NCBI GenBank assembly: GCA_030141605.1
Contig: JAQGDQ010000110.1
Location: forward strand, 30,001-65,267
Reading direction: 5' to 3'
Length of the DNA stretch: 35,267 nucleotides
Origin: Tubiluchus corallicola
Lineage: Eukaryota; Priapulida; Priapulimorpha; Priapulimorphida; Tubiluchidae
Shown here one piece after another: positions 20,513 to 30,052 of the stretch; position 1 is the stretch's first letter, and the number at the start of each line of letters is the position of its first letter. The translations under genes and the position numbers were made by a program. The notes under the pieces were generated by a model that was given only the letters and a program-made list of their open reading frames with translations, made no database searches and was not told where the DNA came from.

Positions 20513-20932
20513 AGCAAAAAAAAATTATATGTGTATGCAACTATCTTAAATTTGTGTTTATGTACATTCATGCTGTACCCATTGGGTTTATACATCAAGG
20601 TTTGATGTCGTGTCTTTGGTTTAAATTGTTGAGTTTGACTTGTGTAACTGTGTTCTTGATAATGTGGTATAAGTTTTTTGTAGTGCTGTATATATGTGTA
20701 ATTGTATTTTTATAATCGCTGTGTGTACTGTGTTATTTGCAATTGTGATTACCCTATAAAATATAAAAAAAAATATATAAAAAATAATGTCGTATTAATT
20801 GTTTTATTACATCCAGCCTCATCTCAGTTATATTGACTCAAAAGGTAAGTTCAAAGGTAAGTCACTAATGACTTGATAACATGAAGCCAGTTCAATAAGA
20901 AAATTCCATCAGTGATTCTAAAGCCTTTATAG

Positions 20933-21875
20933 GTTGTTCTAAAGGAAGATGGCCGACCTCTTATCAAGGATTTTAAAGGAGGAAGCTCCGTGAAAGTAAA
21001 TCAAATTCCTCTTCGTCATGATGAGAGCGCACTACCCGCGAAACACAGCGACTACTTTTTAAGAGTTCACAATGAAAATAACAGCTCTAAAGAGTATTAT
21101 CTGGGGATCATATATGATTCTTATCAAACACCACGCTGTGACAATGCATTGCGCATGTGCAGAGGAAAAGTTGAGAAATGTATAGATACAGCAGTCAGCC
21201 AGTGCGAAGATGATTTGTGCGTACTTAATGTCAAGTCATGTAGTATAGACGGGTGCTTACGAATGCAAGGATGTTATGACCAGTGGTTAGAAACATGTAG
21301 GAACCTGTCTATAGAATGTGCCAAGGAGGAAAAGCTATGTCTCCTCACTGCAGAGCAAGTTTGTGTAGAAAATTACAATATTTGTGTTGCGCAGTGCGAT
21401 ACTGATTTAGATGCTATACTGTTATATGATTTATGTGAGTCGGAGTGTAAAAGTGAATGGATCAACTGCAGCGCTACCTGCAATTCAACATGTGAAACAA
21501 CTTCCAAGTGCATCAACAGTTTAGATTCGGACTGTGAGAATTCGTTACTTTGGGAATCCAGGCGGGAAAAATGCAAAGCCGTGTATCATGGTTGCCGGGG
21601 AAGTTCTACTCAACATTGTAATGTTGAACTGTTGGCGTGCAATAAATCCTGTTACGAATGTCGGCCATTTTGCAGCTTAAAGATGGTCGATATTTGCAGC
21701 AAAAACTGTGAGGAGCAGTACGCATCTTGTAACGTGCCTGTTCATGAATCATGCCGCGCTTTCGTTGAGTCGACGGAGCCCGATTGTGTTGAAGTATTGT
21801 GGCAAGATGAGTCCGACATATTTGCAAAAATGGGCAACTTGACTGCACAAGAAGCAAGTAACTTGACGTCAGCAG
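20933..21875 (+). CDS. Exon 10: end of GAIN-like region plus 33-cysteine block
   Basis: This long exon (943 bases, 314 codons plus one base) opens after CTTTATAG with an in-frame stop just upstream and ends GCAG|GTAAAA in phase 1. Residues 1-68 finish the GAIN-like fold (KHSDYFLRVHNENN, then EYYLGIIYDS). Residues 69-285 contain 33 cysteines, about 15 percent, spaced mainly C-x6/7-C and C-x3-C (CVAQC, CESEC, CSATC, CNSTC, CNKSC, CSKNC). Several N-glycosylation sequons occur. No GPS signature (Cys/Trp pattern ending in His-Leu-Thr/Ser) and no hydrophobic helix long enough to cross a membrane are present. I do not recognise the Cys-rich fold; disulphide-bonded helical pairs are plausible. The block sits where GPS and the first membrane helix are normally found. 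Codon usage looks ordinary. Confidence 0.88.
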
Positions 21876-22223
21876 GTAAAAATCAGTTCATTTGTTTTTA
21901 GTATATAATTAGCAATAAGTACTCAAATATTGTTTCCAAGTTTCGCATATTAGTTACATTTCTCCATTTATAATTATTGTATTAATGTGGATACTATAGG
22001 TATTAGATTTCTAATGCATTTAGAATATTTGCAAATGAACCTCAACATTGTAATTGTGAATGCATTTGAAAACAGTTTCTTATAAAAACACGTGGTCCTG
22101 AGACTGGCCAAAGTTAGGACAACAAATGGCCTCTCTCTCTGTCGACCTAATTTTAACAACTGATTTGTGATCCAAACTGGAGTCGCCATCTATGAACTGG
22201 TAGCATATTTATTTATTTTACAG

Positions 22224-22368
22224 ATGTCACATACAATATTGACATTTACACTGCAGATGAAATGTTTAGTAATACTCAAGCAGGTGTTTTTGTGCAGCTT
22301 CACGGAAGCCTTGGAAACTCTACAGAGCAAAAGTTGGACAGTACCATCAACTCTTTTGCACGATCACA
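22224..22368 (+). CDS. Exon 11: first half of PLAT/LH2 domain
   Basis: Acceptor TTTATTTTACAG, donor GATCACA|GTAAGA, phase 1 in and phase 2 out. It encodes DVTYNIDIYTADEMFSNTQA, then GVFVQLHGSLGNS and a segment ending INSFARSQ. This is the PLAT pattern: 'Y-x-V/I-x-V/I-x-T', an Ala-Gly turn, 'V-x-V/I-x-L-x-G' and an F/R region. In canonical polycystin-1 relatives PLAT binds lipids or partners just inside the membrane. Here it follows the Cys-rich block with only a 348-base intron between, and I see no membrane-helix exon in that intron. Confidence 0.9.
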
Positions 22369-22447
22369 GTAAGATTTCAAGTTTCAATGATTCTGTGCTT
22401 TATTTAGAAGCGAAGTTCGTTGGTTATTAGAGCTAAATGCTTATAAT

Positions 22448-22750
22448 ATGTGTGCTTGTATAGCAAGATCGTCCATAAGTCGGCAATTAAGCTTTTCTCA
22501 TATCCTCATGAGGATCATTTTGATACCAAGCTCATCGCTCTATGTTATTTCTAATCTGAGATAATCCACGTTGAAGTTGAGGTGCAGGCTGCTCATTGAA
22601 AAACATAACCTTGAGAAAATCACTGTTAAAATTAGCCATTGTTTTTTGTCGCGTTTCTACATAACACTTAGCAACCGTACAAATATTGGTTTGTACGAAC
22701 TTTGCAACAATACATTGAAGTTATGTTTAAATCCAGTAGATGGCTCTTCC
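22448..22750 (+). repeat. Dispersed repeat, second copy (see 10894-11217)
   Basis: Direct-orientation relative of 10894-11217 lying in intron 11. Mirrored at 27271-27573. Confidence 0.85.
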
Positions 22751-23216
22751 TGACGAAGATCTGGCCTTGGCAATACAAAAAACCTAAAGCAAAATTACTG
22801 CTTCTGCAAGCTACTATCACAGTTTGAAAATAGGAGTTTTTTGCAATTGCAGTACTAATTTCTAGCCAAAAAGTGGGTATGGGTTACAAAATAGTATTTT
22901 TTGAACATTTTCTGGATAATTTGATGCTAGAATGTGAAATTTTAATATATTTAGTGTTTCTTTTTATAAGAAAGAAAAAATTGACATCTGACCAAATTTT
23001 CGCTACTTTCTACTTTGAGGTATAATAACATACATGTAACTACGACGACATGTGGTCGGTTTTGGTTTGCAAGCACACAAATACCCTTTCTGGAACTTAC
23101 CTGTGCCTGTGTTTAGTAGTCTTAAGATTTATTAGCTAATTTTAGTAATTAAAATGTGTGAGACTTACAAGATTCGTCATACAGCAACATTTGATAGCGA
23201 ATCGTTGTTTTACATA
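22751..23216. other. Intron 11, nothing recognised
   Basis: AT-rich, no repeat boundary or exon identified. Confidence 0.4.
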
Positions 23217-23725
23217 CAGTCAACCTTGGATATCAAGGGACTCCTCCGGACCGGAAAAAACCGCCCCTTATAGCCGAAGTTGAGTCCGACCGAGGGTGTA
23301 TCTAAACCTGTACTTTTACCCATATTTCTATGGATTATTGCTAGACATTCAGTGCAAACGGTATGTAGGAAGCTCCTTCAGTGATGTGAGATGTATGTGA
23401 CTGCAGAAACCGATCGATCAATTTTGCTTTGATCTTAGGGTCCCTTATATGCGAGGCAATTTACCTGGGTTTCTATTACGCAGGACCTGAAGACATCGTC
23501 CCGTATAACCGAAAGTCCCTTATATCCGAGTACCTTATATACGAAGATTTTTACATAGGAAAAACGTTACGAAAAATCGGGACCGGTGTTGATGGTCCCA
23601 TGTGAGTGTCTCTTATAAGCGAGTACCTTATATACGAAGATTTTTACATGGAAAAACGTTACGAAAAATTGGGAACGGTGTTGATGGTCCCTTATAAGCG
23701 AATACCTTATACCCGAGGTTGACAG
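23217..23725 (+). mobile_element. MITE with CAGTCAACCTTGG ends and internal duplication
   Basis: Begins CAGTCAACCTTGGATAT after TA and ends ACCCGAGGTTGACAG before TA, as in pogo/Tigger-type elements. The right half contains an internal tandem duplication (TACCTTATATACGAAGAT and GTTGATGGTCCC each occur twice). The interior near 23410 is where the two palindrome arms differ by 41 bp. Confidence 0.75.
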
Positions 23726-23838
23726 TACGTGTTAAGTCACTAGTATCGTGTTTCGTTTTGTACGTGGTGGTTTTTGTGTTTTTGCTTTCTGCTGATTCAC
23801 CGAAAAATGTTACGATTCATTTTCGTTGAATCTCATAG

Positions 23839-23941
23839 GATTGATACGTTTGTGTTGAAACTTAAATCGGTTGGCCTTGTGAAATACTTGACTATTTGGC
23901 ACAACAATAAGGGCGTTGGTGCAGGGTGGATGTTGGAAAAG
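23839..23941 (+). CDS. Exon 12: second half of PLAT/LH2 domain
   Basis: Acceptor GAATCTCATAG, donor GAAAAG|GTGTGT, phase 2 in and phase 0 out. It encodes IDTFVLKLKSVGLVKYLTIW and then HNNKGVGAGWMLEK. This is the diagnostic PLAT tail ('D-x-F', 'L-x-x-L-x-I-W-H-[DN]-N-x-G', 'W-x-L-x-x-V'). The next exon, expected to continue with the V-x-D strand and membrane region, is not found before the gap at 24713. A repeat copy starts 52 bases past the donor. Confidence 0.9.
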
Positions 23942-23992
23942 GTGTGTTCTCTTTCAACTTTTCTTTATTTGTTTTTATTCCGTCTTTTGCTT

Positions 23993-24700
23993 GCACAAGA
24001 AAACCCTCCACTTACATAAAGCTTAAGAAATTCGCCTTGAAATTTTATATCGCTGACACACTGCCTTTTTACATACAGATCTTCAATTGGCAGCAACGCT
24101 GTATAAAACATGTAAATTTAAACTCCCGTGATGACCATTAGATTCAGCCATTTTCACGGCAGGTCATTTGAAACAAGTTTAGATAACATTTTGTAAAGTT
24201 TGAAAAAATAATCAGAGCATTCGTAGCGCACATGTCACTAACTAAATAAAATTCAAAATTACTGCATCTTGTCAATAAGATTAAAAATAAGTTTTTGGTT
24301 AGTGAGTGGTGCACCCTGGAGGGTGAGTCAGCGACGTTTTACCAATTGGTGAAAATGTTTAAATGATTAATTACATTTCTAGTTTTTAATGATTATTTTA
24401 AGTATTTTTGTTCTAGTTACGTAAGTGTTTCCAGCAGGTAAGCGAAATGCTAAGTAATATAGATTTGCACGGAAAGTTTTTTAGGACATTATTTAACATT
24501 TCCTTTCCTTCCCTCGATTTGGTACATGACGTCATGTAATGGCGACTTCGGAACAGTATTGCAGGAGATTTAAAATGAAAACGAACTAAAATTCCTTTCA
24601 GTGTGAGTAAGATATACGGATAAAATTGCTATAAAGTAATATAATTTTTAAGATGATTTTTCTGAAACCTACTTCAGGCACCCCTTTTCTTGTCTTTTAA
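23993..24700 (+). mobile_element. TGACGTCA-containing repeat family, copy 3, abuts the gap
   Basis: Begins GCACAAGAAAACCCTCC and ends CCCCTTTTCTTGTCTTTTAA, 12 bases before the N gap. CRE octamer at 24527-24534. Its mirrored copy starts 12 bases after the gap, so the gap is bracketed by two inverted copies of this repeat. Confidence 0.82.
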
Positions 24701-24712
24701 ACATTCACTTGT

Positions 24713-25267
24713 NNNNNNNNNNNNNNNNNNNNNNNNNNNNNNNNNNNNNNNNNNNNNNNNNNNNNNNNNNNNNNNNNNNNNNNNNNNNNNNNNNNNNNNN
24801 NNNNNNNNNNNNNNNNNNNNNNNNNNNNNNNNNNNNNNNNNNNNNNNNNNNNNNNNNNNNNNNNNNNNNNNNNNNNNNNNNNNNNNNNNNNNNNNNNNNN
24901 NNNNNNNNNNNNNNNNNNNNNNNNNNNNNNNNNNNNNNNNNNNNNNNNNNNNNNNNNNNNNNNNNNNNNNNNNNNNNNNNNNNNNNNNNNNNNNNNNNNN
25001 NNNNNNNNNNNNNNNNNNNNNNNNNNNNNNNNNNNNNNNNNNNNNNNNNNNNNNNNNNNNNNNNNNNNNNNNNNNNNNNNNNNNNNNNNNNNNNNNNNNN
25101 NNNNNNNNNNNNNNNNNNNNNNNNNNNNNNNNNNNNNNNNNNNNNNNNNNNNNNNNNNNNNNNNNNNNNNNNNNNNNNNNNNNNNNNNNNNNNNNNNNNN
25201 NNNNNNNNNNNNNNNNNNNNNNNNNNNNNNNNNNNNNNNNNNNNNNNNNNNNNNNNNNNNNNNNNNN
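24713..25267. other. Assembly gap of 555 N at the palindrome axis
   Basis: A run of N sits exactly at the centre of symmetry. The bases on both sides are mirror images (ACATTCACTTGT before, ACAAGTGAATGT after). The size is not a round default, which suggests an estimate from paired or spanning data, but this cannot be confirmed here. Confidence 0.99.
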
Positions 25268-25279
25268 ACAAGTGAATGT

Positions 25280-25987
25280 TTAAAAGACAAGAAAAGGGGT
25301 GCCTGAAGTAGGTTTCAGAAAAATCATCTTAAAAATTATATTACTTTATAGCAATTTTATCCGTATATCTTACTCACACTGAAAGGAATTTTAGTTCGTT
25401 TTCATTTTAAATCTCCTGCAATACTGTTCCGAAGTCGCCATTACATGACGTCATGTACCAAATCGAGGGAAGGAAAGGAAATGTTAAATAATGTCCTAAA
25501 AAACTTTCCGTGCAAATCTATATTACTTAGCATTTCGCTTACCTGCTGGAAACACTTACGTAACTAGAACAAAAATACTTAAAATAATCATTAAAAACTA
25601 GAAATGTAATTAATCATTTAAACATTTTCACCAATTGGTAAAACGTCGCTGACTCACCCTCCAGGGTGCACCACTCACTAACCAAAAACTTATTTTTAAT
25701 CTTATTGACAAGATGCAGTAATTTTGAATTTTATTTAGTTAGTGACATGTGCGCTACGAATGCTCTGATTATTTTTTCAAACTTTACAAAATGTTATCTA
25801 AACTTGTTTCAAATGACCTGCCGTGAAAATGGCTGAATCTAATGGTCATCACGGGAGTTTAAATTTACATGTTTTATACAGCGTTGCTGCCAATTGAAGA
25901 TCTGTATGTAAAAAGGCAGTGTGTCAGCGATATAAAATTTCAAGGCGAATTTCTTAAGCTTTATGTAAGTGGAGGGTTTTCTTGTGC
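25280..25987 (-). mobile_element. TGACGTCA-containing repeat, mirrored copy 3
   Basis: Reverse complement of 23993-24700, CRE octamer at 25446-25453. Confidence 0.82.
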
Positions 25988-26038
25988 AAGCAAAAGACGG
26001 AATAAAAACAAATAAAGAAAAGTTGAAAGAGAACACAC

Positions 26039-26141
26039 CTTTTCCAACATCCACCCTGCACCAACGCCCTTATTGTTGTGCCAAATAGTCAAGTATTTCA
26101 CAAGGCCAACCGATTTAAGTTTCAACACAAACGTATCAATC
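26039..26141 (-). CDS. Exon 12, mirrored copy (PLAT, second half)
   Basis: Exact reverse-complement counterpart of 23839-23941 with the same splice sites and the same protein. It lies in the right arm of the giant inverted repeat and reads toward the gap. Confidence 0.88.
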
Positions 26142-26254
26142 CTATGAGATTCAACGAAAATGAATCGTAACATTTTTCGGTGAATCAGCAGAAAGCAAAA
26201 ACACAAAAACCACCACGTACAAAACGAAACACGATACTAGTGACTTAACACGTA

Positions 26255-26804
26255 CTGTCAACCTCGGGTATAAGGTATTCGCTTATAAGGGACCATCAAC
26301 ACCGTTCCCAATTTTTCGTAACGTTTTTCCATGTAAAAATCTTCGTATATAAGGTACTCGCTTATAAGAGACACTCACATGGGACCATCAACACCGGTCC
26401 CGATTTTTCGTAACGTTTTTCCTATGTAAAAATCTTCGTATATAAGGTACTCGGATATAAGGGACTTTCGGTTATACGGGACGATGTCTTCAGGTCCTGC
26501 GTAATAGAAACCCAGGTAAATTGCCTCGCATATAAGGGACCCTAAGATCAAAGCAAAATTGATCGATTTTTAACTTCAATTTTTCGCAAACTCGGCCTTC
26601 GAACAGCTTGGTTTCTGCAGTCACATACATCTCACATCACTGAAGGAGCTTCCTACATACCGTTTGCACTGAATGTCTAGCAATAATCCATAGAAATATG
26701 GGTAAAAGTACAGGTTTAGATACACCCTCGGTCGGACTCAACTTCGGCTATAAGGGGCGGTTTTTTCCGGTCCGGAGGAGTCCCTTGATATCCAAGGTTG
26801 ACTG
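26255..26804 (-). mobile_element. CAGTCAACC-ended MITE, mirrored copy with 41 extra bp
   Basis: Same element as 23217-23725 but longer: an additional segment (CTTCAATTTTTCGCAAACTC and further bases to about 26616) lies between the GATCGAT motif and CTGCAGTCACATAC. The longer form probably represents the less deleted element. Confidence 0.8.
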
Positions 26805-27270
26805 TATGTAAAACAACGATTCGCTATCAAATGTTGCTGTATGACGAATCTTGTAAGTCTCACACATTTTAATTACTAAAATTAGCTAATAAATCTTAAG
26901 ACTACTAAACACAGGCACAGGTAAGTTCCAGAAAGGGTATTTGTGTGCTTGCAAACCAAAACCGACCACATGTCGTCGTAGTTACATGTATGTTATTATA
27001 CCTCAAAGTAGAAAGTAGCGAAAATTTGGTCAGATGTCAATTTTTTCTTTCTTATAAAAAGAAACACTAAATATATTAAAATTTCACATTCTAGCATCAA
27101 ATTATCCAGAAAATGTTCAAAAAATACTATTTTGTAACCCATACCCACTTTTTGGCTAGAAATTAGTACTGCAATTGCAAAAAACTCCTATTTTCAAACT
27201 GTGATAGTAGCTTGCAGAAGCAGTAATTTTGCTTTAGGTTTTTTGTATTGCCAAGGCCAGATCTTCGTCA

Positions 27271-27573
27271 GGAAGAGCCATCTACTGGATTTAAACATAA
27301 CTTCAATGTATTGTTGCAAAGTTCGTACAAACCAATATTTGTACGGTTGCTAAGTGTTATGTAGAAACGCGACAAAAAACAATGGCTAATTTTAACAGTG
27401 ATTTTCTCAAGGTTATGTTTTTCAATGAGCAGCCTGCACCTCAACTTCAACGTGGATTATCTCAGATTAGAAATAACATAGAGCGATGAGCTTGGTATCA
27501 AAATGATCCTCATGAGGATATGAGAAAAGCTTAATTGCCGACTTATGGACGATCTTGCTATACAAGCACACAT
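27271..27573 (-). repeat. Dispersed repeat, mirrored copy of 22448-22750
   Basis: Exact counterpart in the right arm. Confidence 0.85.
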
Positions 27574-27652
27574 ATTATAAGCATTTAGCTCTAATAACCA
27601 ACGAACTTCGCTTCTAAATAAAGCACAGAATCATTGAAACTTGAAATCTTAC

Positions 27653-27797
27653 TGTGATCGTGCAAAAGAGTTGATGGTACTGTCCAACTTTTGCTCTGTA
27701 GAGTTTCCAAGGCTTCCGTGAAGCTGCACAAAAACACCTGCTTGAGTATTACTAAACATTTCATCTGCAGTGTAAATGTCAATATTGTATGTGACAT
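27653..27797 (-). CDS. Exon 11, mirrored copy (PLAT, first half)
   Basis: Counterpart of 22224-22368. Splice dinucleotides are preserved (CAG acceptor at 27798-27800, GT donor at 27651-27652) and the encoded residues are identical. The position is offset by 41 bases from exact mirror symmetry because of the extra bases at about 26574-26616. Confidence 0.88.
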
Positions 27798-28145
27798 CTG
27801 TAAAATAAATAAATATGCTACCAGTTCATAGATGGCGACTCCAGTTTGGATCACAAATCAGTTGTTAAAATTAGGTCGACAGAGAGAGAGGCCATTTGTT
27901 GTCCTAACTTTGGCCAGTCTCAGGACCACGTGTTTTTATAAGAAACTGTTTTCAAATGCATTCACAATTACAATGTTGAGGTTCATTTGCAAATATTCTA
28001 AATGCATTAGAAATCTAATACCTATAGTATCCACATTAATACAATAATTATAAATGGAGAAATGTAACTAATATGCGAAACTTGGAAACAATATTTGAGT
28101 ACTTATTGCTAATTATATACTAAAAACAAATGAACTGATTTTTAC

Positions 28146-29088
28146 CTGCTGACGTCAAGTTACTTGCTTCTTGTGCAGTCAAGTTGCCCATTTTTGCAAA
28201 TATGTCGGACTCATCTTGCCACAATACTTCAACACAATCGGGCTCCGTCGACTCAACGAAAGCGCGGCATGATTCATGAACAGGCACGTTACAAGATGCG
28301 TACTGCTCCTCACAGTTTTTGCTGCAAATATCGACCATCTTTAAGCTGCAAAATGGCCGACATTCGTAACAGGATTTATTGCACGCCAACAGTTCAACAT
28401 TACAATGTTGAGTAGAACTTCCCCGGCAACCATGATACACGGCTTTGCATTTTTCCCGCCTGGATTCCCAAAGTAACGAATTCTCACAGTCCGAATCTAA
28501 ACTGTTGATGCACTTGGAAGTTGTTTCACATGTTGAATTGCAGGTAGCGCTGCAGTTGATCCATTCACTTTTACACTCCGACTCACATAAATCATATAAC
28601 AGTATAGCATCTAAATCAGTATCGCACTGCGCAACACAAATATTGTAATTTTCTACACAAACTTGCTCTGCAGTGAGGAGACATAGCTTTTCCTCCTTGG
28701 CACATTCTATAGACAGGTTCCTACATGTTTCTAACCACTGGTCATAACATCCTTGCATTCGTAAGCACCCGTCTATACTACATGACTTGACATTAAGTAC
28801 GCACAAATCATCTTCGCACTGGCTGACTGCTGTATCTATACATTTCTCAACTTTTCCTCTGCACATGCGCAATGCATTGTCACAGCGTGGTGTTTGATAA
28901 GAATCATATATGATCCCCAGATAATACTCTTTAGAGCTGTTATTTTCATTGTGAACTCTTAAAAAGTAGTCGCTGTGTTTCGCGGGTAGTGCGCTCTCAT
29001 CATGACGAAGAGGAATTTGATTTACTTTCACGGAGCTTCCTCCTTTAAAATCCTTGATAAGAGGTCGGCCATCTTCCTTTAGAACAAC
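28146..29088 (-). CDS. Exon 10, mirrored copy (33-cysteine block)
   Basis: Counterpart of 20933-21875 with an identical translation, including all 33 cysteines. No frameshift or stop distinguishes it from the left copy, so neither looks like a decaying pseudogene. Confidence 0.86.
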
Positions 29089-29508
29089 CTATAAAGGCTT
29101 TAGAATCACTGATGGAATTTTCTTATTGAACTGGCTTCATGTTATCAAGTCATTAGTGACTTACCTTTGAACTTACCTTTTGAGTCAATATAACTGAGAT
29201 GAGGCTGGATGTAATAAAACAATTAATACGACATTATTTTTTATATATTTTTTTTTATATTTTATAGGGTAATCACAATTGCAAATAACACAGTACACAC
29301 AGCGATTATAAAAATACAATTACACATATATACAGCACTACAAAAAACTTATACCACATTATCAAGAACACAGTTACACAAGTCAAACTCAACAATTTAA
29401 ACCAAAGACACGACATCAAACCTTGATGTATAAACCCAATGGGTACAGCATGAATGTACATAAACACAAATTTAAGATAGTTGCATACACATATAATTTT
29501 TTTTTGCT

Positions 29509-29538
<30 letters not shown>

Positions 29539-29545
<7 letters not shown>

Positions 29546-29730
29546 TCTGAATGAAGTTGAACTCACAGATGGCGTCGGAGCTGTAGCCTCGTCGGTTATA
29601 TATATATATATACCAGCGAAAAACTATATGTGTATGCAACTATCTTAAATTTGTACATATATATATAATATAACCGATGAGACTACAGCTCCGACGCCAT
29701 CTGTGAGTTCAAGTTCATTCAGAAATTTTA
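29539..29730. repeat. Hairpin inverted repeat, mirrored shorter allele
   Basis: Counterpart of 20258-20482, shorter by 33 bp. It has CGACGAGGCTACAG (read on the minus strand) where the left arm has CGACTACAG. Confidence 0.85.
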
Positions 29731-30052
29731 GAATAAAAGCTGGGTGAACTGCTTTTCACCTGAGGTAGTTTCTACTTCTCCAGCTCCTAAGGCCGGCCAC
29801 ATAAACATTGTTTCTGTCTTACCTCAAAAGATGTCTGTAGGTAGGGAGGAAAATTTTTTTAAGTGAATGTTTGTGAATGTTTAAAACTGGATCGTGGAAT
29901 AGGTCATATCAGTTGAAATCAAAGTTTGTTTATTTTCCAACTGGTTTGTACATAAACACAAATTCAAGATAGCTGCATACACATGTAGTATTTAGTTTAC
30001 ATAAATGATGTTAGTTATATATATAGTTCGTTTATTTACTATTTTTTAATAA

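Larger units (their letters stand above)
5745..23941 (+). other. Polycystin-1-like receptor gene, 12 internal exons (partial, both ends missing)
   Basis: Twelve exons at 5745-5895, 7359-7474, 10071-10196, 11307-11395, 14980-15112, 15677-15827, 16265-16362, 17318-17474, 18712-18860, 20933-21875, 22224-22368 and 23839-23941 join with matching phases at every junction, which is strong evidence for one gene. Known of the family: polycystin-1-like proteins are large receptors with REJ and GAIN/GPS regions, a first membrane helix, a cytosolic PLAT domain and further membrane helices. Seen here: a helical region with the family spacing, a segment with NPYLWD that resembles the run-up to the GPS region, a Cys-rich block, then PLAT. 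Many N-glycosylation sequons in exons 5-10 fit an extracellular location. No signal peptide, start codon, stop codon, polyadenylation signal or promoter is visible. The family assignment rests on the PLAT exons and on remembered resemblance in the helical region; whether it is nearest to PKD1, PKD1L1/2 or PKDREJ cannot be judged. Confidence 0.8.
14721..24712 (+). repeat. Left arm of giant inverted repeat (at least 9,992 bp)
   Basis: Base 24712 pairs with 25268 and the match continues outward to 14721 opposite 35267, the last base of the window. The arm holds exons 5-12, a SINE, several MITEs and a LINE fragment, all of which reappear on the other strand. The outer limit is set only by the window end, so the arm may be longer. 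Confidence 0.97.

Noticed and set aside
20455-20715. Open frame of 86 codons starting in a TA repeat
   Set aside because: Begins in the hairpin and (TA)n run and encodes low-complexity hydrophobic sequence; no splice or family evidence.
20817-20856. Possible small exon encoding PHLSYIDSK between good-looking splice sites
   Set aside because: Its length (28 or 40 bases) does not fit phase 0 on both sides, while exon 9 joins exon 10 directly in phase and continues a recognisable strand.
21373-21857. Minus-strand open frames inside exon 10 (and plus-strand ones in its mirror)
   Set aside because: Shadows of the Cys-rich coding frame, without homology or splice context.
24690-25290. Open frames across the gap
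   Set aside because: Made of N; no information.
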